A stretch of DNA of 52,160 bases from the NCBI GenBank assembly GCA_900546285.1, contig URCJ01000006.1, positions 1-52,160 on the forward strand, written 5' to 3'. This DNA comes from an uncultured Solobacterium sp. (GTDB lineage: Bacteria; Bacillota_I; Bacilli_A; Erysipelotrichales; Erysipelotrichaceae). Made by a program: the position numbers and the translations under genes. Each line of letters opens with the position of its first letter. Positions within the stretch are counted from its first letter, which is position 1. The notes below the pieces were generated by a model. The model did not search any database, was not told the DNA's origin, and saw only the letters and a program-made list of their open reading frames with translations. Shown in pieces: positions 25,485 to 33,263 of this stretch.

Positions 25485-25778
25485 AATCTTAAAGTTCTTT
25501 TCTTGTTTACATGGTATTTTTTTAAGATAATAGTCTTCGATTCTAATGAAGTTTCTAACTTTGAAGCCATCTACGCTTAGGTAGTTTCCTTGTTTTAACA
25601 TTTTACTAATGAAGGTCATTATTTTGTCTTCATCACCTTGTATCTCAACCTCGACGTTACCATTGTCGAGGTTTTTTGCGCTTCCTGTTAGATCTAATTC
25701 AGTTGCGATTCTTTGACAAGTGTAGCGAAAGCCTACTCCTTGTACCTGTCCTTTAAAAATAATCAAGTATCTTTCCAT
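25476..25778 (-). CDS. acyP: Acylphosphatase
   Basis: RYLIIFKGQVQGVGFRYTCQ is the acylphosphatase signature, with the catalytic Arg in GFR, and SAKNLDNGNVEVEIQGDE contains the catalytic Asn. The enzyme hydrolyses carboxyl-phosphate bonds such as acetyl or carbamoyl phosphate. The start is at 25778 (about 100 residues, normal); a longer frame to 25856 has no support. A TATAAT lies 6 bases upstream of the ATG, so its mRNA is probably leaderless. Confidence 0.92.
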   Translation of the reverse strand: MERYLIIFKGQVQGVGFRYTCQRIATELDLTGSAKNLDNGNVEVEIQGDEDKIMTFISKMLKQGNYLSVDGFKVRNFIRIEDYYLKKIPCKQEKNFKILY

Positions 25779-25784
25779 AAAATT

Positions 25785-25790
25785 ATTATA
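25785..25790 (-). promoter_or_regulatory. -10 element; predicted leaderless start of acyP
   Basis: On the minus strand TATAAT ends 6 bases before the acyP ATG; there is no ribosome-binding site. Confidence 0.55.
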
Positions 25791-25839
25791 ACTATGAAAT
25801 ATTGTTTCAGGGATTATTAAATTAATAAGTATTAAATTA

Positions 25840-25866
25840 GTTGAATGTTCAACCATTTGTTATAAT
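25840..25866 (+). promoter_or_regulatory. Promoter and palindromic operator of the MarR-activase operon
   Basis: GTTGAATGTTCAAC (25840-25853) is a 14-bp perfect palindrome overlapping the -35 region; TATAAT follows at 25861-25866. It matches the nrdD1 operator at 18724-18737 in both arms. The downstream gene encodes a MarR-type DNA-binding domain, so autoregulation is likely. Confidence 0.75.
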
Positions 25867-25875
25867 GAATACGCT

Positions 25876-27018
25876 ATGGAAAGACTAATGAATGTGGATC
25901 CAATGATTTTGAATCGTTGTAACCAAAAATATTATGACAAGGTATTATCTAAATACGATATTTCTTATACTCAAATGTTTATATTGATGGCAATCTATGA
26001 ACATAAGGGGCTTTCGATGAATGAATTGGCTGTTATTGGTGCTTATGACAAAGGGACTATTACTAAGGCTATTCAGAAGTTAGAACAGTTGGGTTATGTG
26101 GAGATGACTTTGAGTAGTGAGGATAAGCGTTTGAAGTTGTTGAATACAACGCCAAAGTGTGATCATATTATGCCTGAACTGTATATGATTAGACAGGGTT
26201 GGCAGGATTATTTGTTTAAGGATATTAGCAGGGAAGATTATTTAACTTATGTTAGTGTTGTTGAAAGACTTAATAATAAGGCTAAGGAATATCCTCATTA
26301 TGAGAATGATTTAAATATTCATATCTATGGTCTTCAAAAGCTTACCTTATTAGATTATCCAGGCAAGATGGCAGCTACTTTGTTTACTGGTGGTTGTAAC
26401 TTTAGATGCCCATTTTGTCATAATCGTTCACTTGTTTTCTTGAATGAACAAGAAGGTGAGATTGATCAAAAGTTGATCTTTGAGTATTTAGAGAAAAGAA
26501 AGAATGTATTAGATGGTGTTTGTATAAGCGGTGGTGAGCCTTTATTACAAGAGGGTATCAAAGACTTATGTAGACAAATTAAGGACTTGGGTTTGATGAT
26601 TAAGTTAGATACAAATGGCTATTGTTTCGACTTATTGAAAGAATTGGTTGAAGAGGGTTTAGTAGATTATGTAGCTATGGATATTAAGAATACCAAGGAT
26701 AAATATAGCTTCACTTGCGGTTTAAATGATATGGACTTAAGTGGTATAGAGAAAAGTGTTGAGTATCTAAAGTCTAATGTGGTTGACTATGAATTTAGGA
26801 CTACAATTGTCAAAGAATTCCATGAGGATTTAGATCTTGAATCATTAGGTAAATGGTTAAAGGGTGCTAAAAGATATTATCTACAGAATTTTGAAAACAG
26901 AGAAAGTTGTATCCAAAGTGGTTTGAATAGTTTGGATGAAAGTAGGTTGAAAGAATACCAAGAGGTATTGAGTAAATATATTGATAATGTATATGTAAGA
27001 GGAATTCAGGAGGACTAA
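25876..27018 (+). CDS. MarR-type DNA-binding domain fused to NrdG2-type radical-SAM activase
   Basis: Residues 1-140 form a MarR-like winged helix: ISYTQMFILMAIYEH, then SMNELAVIGAYDKGTITKAI (recognition helix) and LEQLGYVEMTLSSEDKRLK (wing). Residues ~152-380 are an anaerobic RNR activase of the NrdG2 type: IYGLQKLTLLDYPGK, then GGCNFRCPFCHN with Cys 174, 178, 181, and SGGEPLLQ. The protein should both activate the NrdD2 next to it (2 bp downstream) and bind DNA. ATG 25876 lies only 9 bases from the -10; ATG 25888 (after GGAAAG) is another start that keeps both domains. The link between a repressor and an activase in one chain is unusual. Confidence 0.9.
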   Translation: MERLMNVDPMILNRCNQKYYDKVLSKYDISYTQMFILMAIYEHKGLSMNELAVIGAYDKGTITKAIQKLEQLGYVEMTLSSEDKRLKLLNTTPKCDHIMPELYMIRQGWQDYLFKDISREDYLTYVSVVERLNNKAKEYPHYENDLNIHIYGLQKLTLLDYPGKMAATLFTGGCNFRCPFCHNRSLVFLNEQEGEIDQKLIFEYLEKRKNVLDGVCISGGEPLLQEGIKDLCRQIKDLGLMIKLDTNGYCFDLLKELVEEGLVDYVAMDIKNTKDKYSFTCGLNDMDLSGIEKSVEYLKSNVVDYEFRTTIVKEFHEDLDLESLGKWLKGAKRYYLQNFENRESCIQSGLNSLDESRLKEYQEVLSKYIDNVYVRGIQED

Positions 27019-27019
27019 C

Positions 27020-29383
27020 ATGTATAAGGTGATTAAAAGAGATGGCAAGGAAGTTGATTTTAATGTAAATAAGATTTCTAATGCGATTGGTAAGGCTTTT
27101 GCGGCAGTTGGTAGAGACTTTCATCCAAGTGTGGTTGAACTATTGGCGCTTAGAACTTGTGCTGATTTTGAGACTAAAGTAAAAGATGGCAAGGTTTATG
27201 TAGAAGATATTCAAGATAGTGTTGAAAAGGTATTGTCTGAGAGCAATTATGCTGATGTGGCTAAGGCTTATATTCTTTATCGCAAACAAAGAGAAAAGGC
27301 ACGTAATTTGTCAGAGACTATGCTAGATTATAAGAAGTTAGTTAATTCTTATGTTGATTCAATTGACTGGCGTGTTAAAGAGAATTCGACAGTTACTTAT
27401 TCGGTTGGTGGCTTAATTCTTTCAAATTCTGGTGCAATTACTGCTAACTATTGGTTGAGTGAAATTTATCCAAATGAAATAGCTAATGCCCATCGTAATT
27501 GTGATATTCATATTCATGATTTGAGCATGCTTACAGGATATTGCGCTGGTTGGTCACTTAGACAACTGATTCAAGAAGGATTAGGTGGTATTAAGGGCAA
27601 GATTACATCTGCTCCTGCAAAGCACTTGTCAACTTTGTGTAATCAAATGGTAAATTTCTTGGGTATTATGCAAAATGAGTGGGCTGGTGCACAGGCTTTC
27701 TCTTCTTTTGATACTTATTTGGCGCCTTTTGTAAGAGAAGATAATTTATCTTATAAGCAAGTTAAACAATGCATCCAATCTTTTGTCTATGGTGTTAATA
27801 CACCTTCTCGTTGGGGTACGCAAGCACCTTTCTCTAATATCACCTTAGACTGGACAGTTCCTGAGGATATGGCTGAACAATTCTGTTTGGTTGGTGGTGA
27901 AGAACTTCCATATACTTATAAAGAGTGTCAAAAAGAGATGGATATGATTAATAAGGCCTTTATTGAGGTAATGTTGGATGGTGATGCCAATGGTAGAGGT
28001 TTCCAATATCCAATTCCTACTTATTCAATTACTAAGGAATTTGATTTCTCGGAGACTGAGAATAATAAATTATTGTTTGGAATGACTGCTAAGTATGGTA
28101 CTCCATATTTCTCTAACTATGTAAATTCTGATATGAAGCCAAGTGATATTAGATCAATGTGTTGTCGTTTAAGATTGGACTTAAGAGAATTAAGAAAGAA
28201 ATCAGGAGGCTATTTCGGTTCTGGTGAGTCAACAGGTTCTGTTGGTGTGGTTACTGTTAATATGCCTCGTATTGCCTATTTAGCTAAAGACAGAGAAGAC
28301 TTCTATAATCGTTTGGATAAGATTATGGATATCTCAGCTAAGTCTTTAAAGATTAAAAGAGAAGTTATTACTAAGTTATTAGAGAATGGCTTATATCCAT
28401 ATACATTAAGATATTTGGGCACATTTAAGAATCATTTCTCTACTATTGGTTTAGTTGGCATGAATGAGGCTTGTTTAAATGCTAATTGGATAAAAGCTGA
28501 TTTGACTGAAGAAATTGCTCAAGATTTTACTGAAGAAGTATTGAATCATATGCGTGAGCGTTTGGTTATTTATCAAGAGATGTATGGCGATTTATACAAC
28601 TTGGAAGCTACTCCTGCGGAGTCTACGGCTTATCGTTTGGCAAAGCACGATAAGAAGGAATATAAGGATATTATTACAGCAAATGATGATTCTAAGGTTC
28701 CATATTATACAAACTCTTCACATTTACCAGTAAGCTTTACTGATGATGTATTTAGAGCTTTAGATATTGAGGATAGATTCCAGAATTTATATACTTCAGG
28801 TACTGTTTTCCATACTTTCTTAGGTGAGAAGCTTCCTGATTGGAGAGCTGCTGCAAGTCTTGTTAAGAAGATTGCGACTAATTATAAGTTACCTTACTAT
28901 ACTATCTCTCCAACTTATTCTATTTGTGAGGATCACGGTTATATTACAGGTGAGGTTTATACTTGTCCAATTTGTGGTAAGAAGACTGAAGTTTGGTCTC
29001 GTATTACTGGCTATTATCGTCCTATTTCTAACTGGAATGATGGTAAGGCTCAAGAGTTTAAGGATCGTGTAGAGTATCTTCCTAGTGATTCTACTGTTTT
29101 AAAGGCTAAGGAAGTAAAAGAAGAGATTGTTAAGGAAGAACCAAAACACGAGTATAAGCCAAGTGAGTTAACAATTTTTGTGCAGGATCATTGTCCTAAG
29201 TGCAAGGGTGCCCAGCAGAGATTGAAGTTAAAGGGTATTAATTATAATGTGGTTAATTGTAGTGTAGATACAAAGTTAGCTAGAGAATTAGGGGTAGTAG
29301 AAACACCTACAATTATTGATACTGATGGCAAGTGGTATGCTGGTGCCAATGCGGTAGTTGATTATTTAAAAGATCATGAGTGA
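27020..29383 (+). CDS. nrdD: Anaerobic ribonucleotide reductase NrdD2 type with C-terminal glutaredoxin domain
   Basis: An ATP-cone (residues 1-95, KVIKRDGKEVDFNVNKI) leads into the catalytic part (HIHDLSMLTGYCAGWSLRQL, NEWAGAQAFSSFDTYLAPF, STGSVGVVTVNMPRIAYL) and the glycyl radical loop RITGYYRP with Gly 664 and a CPICGK metal site. A linker of about 40 residues (KEVKEEIVKEEPKHEYK) joins a glutaredoxin/NrdH-like domain with CPKC (Cys 725, 728) and cis-Pro ETPTI. The architecture fits the subgroup that is reduced by a thiol redoxin rather than formate, and a thioredoxin reductase gene overlaps its end by 8 bp. It differs clearly from nrdD1 in this window. Confidence 0.93.
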   Translation: MYKVIKRDGKEVDFNVNKISNAIGKAFAAVGRDFHPSVVELLALRTCADFETKVKDGKVYVEDIQDSVEKVLSESNYADVAKAYILYRKQREKARNLSETMLDYKKLVNSYVDSIDWRVKENSTVTYSVGGLILSNSGAITANYWLSEIYPNEIANAHRNCDIHIHDLSMLTGYCAGWSLRQLIQEGLGGIKGKITSAPAKHLSTLCNQMVNFLGIMQNEWAGAQAFSSFDTYLAPFVREDNLSYKQVKQCIQSFVYGVNTPSRWGTQAPFSNITLDWTVPEDMAEQFCLVGGEELPYTYKECQKEMDMINKAFIEVMLDGDANGRGFQYPIPTYSITKEFDFSETENNKLLFGMTAKYGTPYFSNYVNSDMKPSDIRSMCCRLRLDLRELRKKSGGYFGSGESTGSVGVVTVNMPRIAYLAKDREDFYNRLDKIMDISAKSLKIKREVITKLLENGLYPYTLRYLGTFKNHFSTIGLVGMNEACLNANWIKADLTEEIAQDFTEEVLNHMRERLVIYQEMYGDLYNLEATPAESTAYRLAKHDKKEYKDIITANDDSKVPYYTNSSHLPVSFTDDVFRALDIEDRFQNLYTSGTVFHTFLGEKLPDWRAAASLVKKIATNYKLPYYTISPTYSICEDHGYITGEVYTCPICGKKTEVWSRITGYYRPISNWNDGKAQEFKDRVEYLPSDSTVLKAKEVKEEIVKEEPKHEYKPSELTIFVQDHCPKCKGAQQRLKLKGINYNVVNCSVDTKLARELGVVETPTIIDTDGKWYAGANAVVDYLKDHE

Positions 29384-30278
29384 TATTTATGATTTAGTGA
29401 TAGTAGGAGGAGGTCCTGCGGGACTTGCTTCTGCCATCTATGGTCTAAGAAATGGCCATAGTGTAGCGGTTATTGAAAGAGATGTCTTTGGCGGACAGAT
29501 TACAAGTTCGCCAAGTGTTTTAAATATCCCAGGTTTTAATAAAATCAGTGGTGATGAGTATGGTGATCTATTGTTAGAACAGGTTAGTAACTTGGGTGGT
29601 GAACTTGTTTTTGATGAATGCGTTAAAGTGTCACCAGGTGATGTTATTACTGTTAACTTAAAAGATACAGGTGATATTCTTTGTAAAAGTTTAATATTGG
29701 CAACCGGTAGTGTTCATCGTCGTTTAAATGTTGAACATGAGGAAGAACTGATTGGCAAGCATGTACATTTTTGTGCTGTATGTGATGCCGGTTTATATAA
29801 AGATAAGACAGTAGCTTTGGTAGGTGGGGGTAATTCGGCTTTAGTTGAGGCTGATATCTTAGCTAATATCTGTAAGAAAGTGATTATCTTACAAGATTTA
29901 AGTGAATTTACTGGTGAAGTATCTTTGATTAAGCAATTAGAGAGCCATGATAATATCACTACTTATTTTAATTCTAAGGATATTAAGTATCTGGTGGATG
30001 ATAAGTTTAGGGGCGTTAGTTCTAATGGCAAGGAAATATTATGCGATGGTGTTTTCTTGGCTATTGGCTTAGTTCCTGATAATAAGTATTTTAAGGATTT
30101 GTTAGACTTGGATGATAGAGGATATTTTATCGCTGATGAGAATGGCTATACAAAATATGATAATATTTTTGTGGCAGGTGATTGTCGTCAAAAGATGTTA
30201 AGACAGGTAGTTACTGCCTGTGGCGATGGTGCTAATTGTGCCATTAATGCCAGTAGATATTTAAGAGGTGTGAAATGA
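29376..30278 (+). CDS. trxB: Thioredoxin reductase-like flavoprotein
   Basis: FAD motif VIVGGGPAGLASAIYG, redox-active CAVCD (Cys 133, 136) and NAD(P) motif ALVGGGNSALVEADIL, then IFVAGDCRQKMLRQVVTACGDG at the end, are the thioredoxin reductase pattern; 300 residues is normal. Its start overlaps nrdD2 by 8 bp, so in this operon it probably reduces the fused glutaredoxin-like domain of NrdD2 with NADPH electrons. It may also serve other cell thioredoxins. Confidence 0.9.
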   Translation: MSDIYDLVIVGGGPAGLASAIYGLRNGHSVAVIERDVFGGQITSSPSVLNIPGFNKISGDEYGDLLLEQVSNLGGELVFDECVKVSPGDVITVNLKDTGDILCKSLILATGSVHRRLNVEHEEELIGKHVHFCAVCDAGLYKDKTVALVGGGNSALVEADILANICKKVIILQDLSEFTGEVSLIKQLESHDNITTYFNSKDIKYLVDDKFRGVSSNGKEILCDGVFLAIGLVPDNKYFKDLLDLDDRGYFIADENGYTKYDNIFVAGDCRQKMLRQVVTACGDGANCAINASRYLRGVK

Positions 30279-31513
30279 ATTTAGTTGAATTTTTAAATAA
30301 TAGTCCTAGTAGCTATAATGCGATTGATAGTATTAAGAAAATTTTAGATGAGAATCATTATGCAGAACTTGATGAAAGAGATGCATATGCTTTAGATAAG
30401 GGTGGCAAGTATTACATCATTAGAAATGGTTCTAGTGTTATGGCCTTTAATGTTGGCAATAACTTAGAGAATCCTTCTTTACAATTAACTGCTTCTCATT
30501 CTGATTGTCCATCTTTTGTGTTGAAGCCAAATTGTTGTAGCTATGAGGGTGGTTATTTTAAGTTGAATACCGAGGTATATGGTGGTGTTACTTTCTATTC
30601 TTGGTTAGATAGACCACTTAGTATTGCTGGTAGAATTATTTATAGAGAAGATGGAAGTGTTAAGTCATGTTCTTATAAGTATGATAAGCCATTCTGTTTA
30701 ATTCCATCTGTTGCGATTCATATGAATAGGGAAGTTAATACTAACTTAAACTTAAATCCACAAGTTGATATGCTTCCTATGGTGTCATTAGAAAAGGGTG
30801 ATATTTTAAGTTTCTTAAAGGAAGATAGTGGTAAGGATGTGTTAAGTTATGATTTGTTCTTGTATCCTGTGAATAGTGCTTATTTATGGGGCAAGAATGA
30901 TGAATTTATTACAGGTAATCATTTAGATGATCTTCAATGTGCTTATAACTGTTTAGTTGGTTTTATTGATAGTTTCAACGATAATAACATTAATGTATAT
31001 TGTTGTTTCGATAATGAAGAGATTGGTTCAAGTACAAGACAGGGTGCTGATTCTGATTTCTTGTTTACTAATTTAAATAGAATTTGTAACTCATTGAACA
31101 TTGATTATTATAGATTGTTGGCAAGAGGTTTTATGTTGTCTTGTGATAATGCTCATGCCTTGCATCCAAATCATAATGAGAAGCATGATGCCTTGAATCG
31201 TCCTTCAATGAATAGGGGCATCGTCATTAAACACGAGACTAGGGCTTATACAAGTGATGGTTTAAGTATTGGCTACTTAAAGGATTTATTGGAGCGTCAT
31301 GATATTCCTTATCAATACTTCGCAAATAGAAGTGATAGTAGGGGTGGCAGTACTTTGGGTAATATTTCTAATAATCATAGTTCGATGTTGTCGGTTGATG
31401 TTGGTCTAGCTCAATTGGCGATGCATTCATGTGTGGAGACAGCTGGTAATTTGGATAATGATTATATGGTAGAGGCGGTTAAGGCCTTCTATAGCGAAAG
31501 TTTAATTAAGTAA
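30275..31513 (+). CDS. M18-family aminopeptidase (aspartyl aminopeptidase-like)
   Basis: LTASHSDCPSFVLKPN (metal His and Asp), GNHLDDLQCAYN (bridging Asp), and FDNEEIGSSTRQGADS (catalytic Glu-Glu) give the di-metal site of M18 aminopeptidases; GGSTLGNISN carries the C-terminal glycine-rich motif. At 412 residues it is typical. It overlaps trxB by 4 bp and is the last gene of the operon, apparently with no direct link to dNTP synthesis. It cleaves N-terminal acidic or other residues from peptides in the cytoplasm. Confidence 0.9.
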   Translation: MNLVEFLNNSPSSYNAIDSIKKILDENHYAELDERDAYALDKGGKYYIIRNGSSVMAFNVGNNLENPSLQLTASHSDCPSFVLKPNCCSYEGGYFKLNTEVYGGVTFYSWLDRPLSIAGRIIYREDGSVKSCSYKYDKPFCLIPSVAIHMNREVNTNLNLNPQVDMLPMVSLEKGDILSFLKEDSGKDVLSYDLFLYPVNSAYLWGKNDEFITGNHLDDLQCAYNCLVGFIDSFNDNNINVYCCFDNEEIGSSTRQGADSDFLFTNLNRICNSLNIDYYRLLARGFMLSCDNAHALHPNHNEKHDALNRPSMNRGIVIKHETRAYTSDGLSIGYLKDLLERHDIPYQYFANRSDSRGGSTLGNISNNHSSMLSVDVGLAQLAMHSCVETAGNLDNDYMVEAVKAFYSESLIK

Positions 31514-31516
31514 AAA

Positions 31517-31542
31517 GAAAGAAGAGTTTAGGCTCTTCTTTC
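31517..31542 (-). terminator. Convergent terminator between aminopeptidase and PatB-like genes
   Basis: GAAAGAAGAG (31517-31526) and CTCTTCTTTC (31533-31542) form a 10-bp stem. On the minus strand it is followed by TTTTTA, and the aminotransferase stop codon sits in the loop. It can also end the plus-strand operon. Confidence 0.75.
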
Positions 31543-32691
31543 GTCTATATAGGTTTTGATTCTAGAAACTGCTTCTTTGATATTTACAAGCGAAGTAGCT
31601 AAGTTAACTCTAACATAGCTGCCATAGTCTTTTGAGAATGAGACACCAGAATTTACAAGAATGTTGCATTCTTTTTCAAGTACTTCAGCTACATTAGCTT
31701 CTTTAATTGATTTAGAGAAATCAGGGAAGATTAGGTATGAGCCTTCAAGTTCAGGCATGTCGCAATAATCTTTCATTTCTTCTTTGAAGTATAGATAGTT
31801 TTCATAGATTGTATTAGTGAAACCATCTAGCCATTCTTTACCGTACTTATAACAGTAATAAGAAGCTAAGCCATTGAAGGCGTTAGGATCTTGGATGTCA
31901 TGGTAGGCTTGGTATTCATCAATTTTCTTTAGCCATTCCTTGTTTGGACATACGATATGTGAATGCTGGAATAGGGCTAATGAGAAGGTTTTTGATTCAG
32001 CATTTAGAGTAATAATGTCATTTTCATATTCTTTTAAAGCTAAGCTTGGAAGAAATTTGTATCCTGGCATGATTAGTTCTGAGTGAACCTCATCAGATAC
32101 AACGATGACATTGTGTCTATGTGTAATTTCAAATAGCTTCTCTAATTCTTCTTTTGTCCAGATTCTTCCTACTGGGTTACATGGAGAGCATAGAATCATT
32201 AATTTAACATCGTTTTCAACTATTTTCTTTTCGATGTCTTCATAGTCCATTTCAAAGTGGTAGTTGTCGTTGATAAGAGGTGATTCAACTAATGTTCTTT
32301 TGGTGTTATCGATTGCGTAGAAGAAGTGATGGTAGATTGGTGTTGTCATCAAAATAGCATCACCTTCATTAGTTAGTGAACAAATAACATGTGTTAAACC
32401 ATCAATGGCACCTTTAGAGAATCTAATCCATTCTTTTTTGTAGGTAATGTTAGATTGTTTTTCATTCCACTTAATATAAGCGTCAAAGTAATCTTCTGGT
32501 AAGAATGAATAACCATAACTTCCGTGCCTAATTCTTTCAACTAGCTTATCAATTACGATTTGTGGTTCCTTAAAGTCAGCGTCCGCAATCCATAAAGGTA
32601 GTTTACCTTTAACGTTGGGCTTGTCCCATTTGACACTGTTGGTTCCTTCTCTTTTTACGTAGTACTTTTCTGTAAATTCTTGTGCGTTCAT
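31528..32691 (-). CDS. MalY/PatB-family PLP-dependent C-S lyase or aminotransferase
   Basis: LPLWIADADFKEPQIVID at the N-terminus is the MalY/PatB signature (WVADMDF); CSPCNPVGRIWTKEEL and VVSDEVHSELI (PLP-binding Asp) follow, and the PLP lysine is in ESKTFSLA. The 387-residue length is normal. The family cleaves cystathionine or cysteine conjugates, releasing thiols, ammonia and pyruvate. It starts 9 bp after a DJ-1-type gene on the same strand. Confidence 0.9.
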   Translation of the reverse strand: MNAQEFTEKYYVKREGTNSVKWDKPNVKGKLPLWIADADFKEPQIVIDKLVERIRHGSYGYSFLPEDYFDAYIKWNEKQSNITYKKEWIRFSKGAIDGLTHVICSLTNEGDAILMTTPIYHHFFYAIDNTKRTLVESPLINDNYHFEMDYEDIEKKIVENDVKLMILCSPCNPVGRIWTKEELEKLFEITHRHNVIVVSDEVHSELIMPGYKFLPSLALKEYENDIITLNAESKTFSLALFQHSHIVCPNKEWLKKIDEYQAYHDIQDPNAFNGLASYYCYKYGKEWLDGFTNTIYENYLYFKEEMKDYCDMPELEGSYLIFPDFSKSIKEANVAEVLEKECNILVNSGVSFSKDYGSYVRVNLATSLVNIKEAVSRIKTYIDERRA

Positions 32692-32699
32692 TTTTCCCC

Positions 32700-33227
32700 C
32701 TAGTATTGAATTTTATTAAATACTTCGTTTGCGCGTTCTTCATCAAGTAGTGTTTTGATGATTAGATGGGCAAACTCAAATTCACCACCTAGTCCAATGC
32801 CAGTGATGATGTTTCCTTCTTTGATCGCTTTTTCTTTTGCGGGTTTTAGTCCACATTCAAAGCCTGGGTAGCAAGTAAAGCGTTCTTGCTTAAGAAGACC
32901 TTTGTGATTAAGTATGGATGGTGCTGCACATATTGCACAAATTAATTTGTTGTTTTCCATGAAATAATCGATTATCTTATTTACTCTTGAATCGTTTTCT
33001 AGATTCAAGGTGCCAGGCATGCCACCGGGTAATATTATCGCATTATAATCTTGATAATTAAAGTCGTCGATGTGAATATCTGTTCTAAATGAAACATTAT
33101 GTGATGATGTTATTTCGTTTTCTAGTCCTACTAGTTTAACGTCGATGCCACTTCTATAAAGTAGGTCGTAAACAAGTAATGCCTCACATTCTTCTAGCCC
33201 TGGGGCACATATAATTCCAACTTTCAT
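32700..33227 (-). CDS. DJ-1/PfpI-family protein (YajL-like)
   Basis: GIICAPGLEECEALLVYDLL contains the conserved Glu (position ~15), ILPGGMPGT the oxyanion region, and ICAICAAPSIL the nucleophile Cys elbow. At 175 residues it is a single-domain DJ-1 protein of the YajL/ThiJ type, thought to protect against glyoxal or oxidative damage or act as a chaperone; no closer function is visible. The AGAGAGGTA ribosome site precedes the ATG. It is co-transcribed with the PatB-like gene. Confidence 0.88.
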   Translation of the reverse strand: MKVGIICAPGLEECEALLVYDLLYRSGIDVKLVGLENEITSSHNVSFRTDIHIDDFNYQDYNAIILPGGMPGTLNLENDSRVNKIIDYFMENNKLICAICAAPSILNHKGLLKQERFTCYPGFECGLKPAKEKAIKEGNIITGIGLGGEFEFAHLIIKTLLDEERANEVFNKIQY

Positions 33228-33250
33228 AAAAATACCTCTCTTTTTTATTA

Positions 33251-33256
33251 TAAAAT
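33251..33256 (+). promoter_or_regulatory. -10 element; predicted leaderless start of the PTS-like gene
   Basis: TAAAAT (within TATAAAAT) ends 7 bases before ATG 33264, leaving no space for a ribosome site. A divergent TATAAT-like element serves the DJ-1 gene in the same 36-bp gap. Confidence 0.45.
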
Positions 33257-33263
33257 TAAAGGT

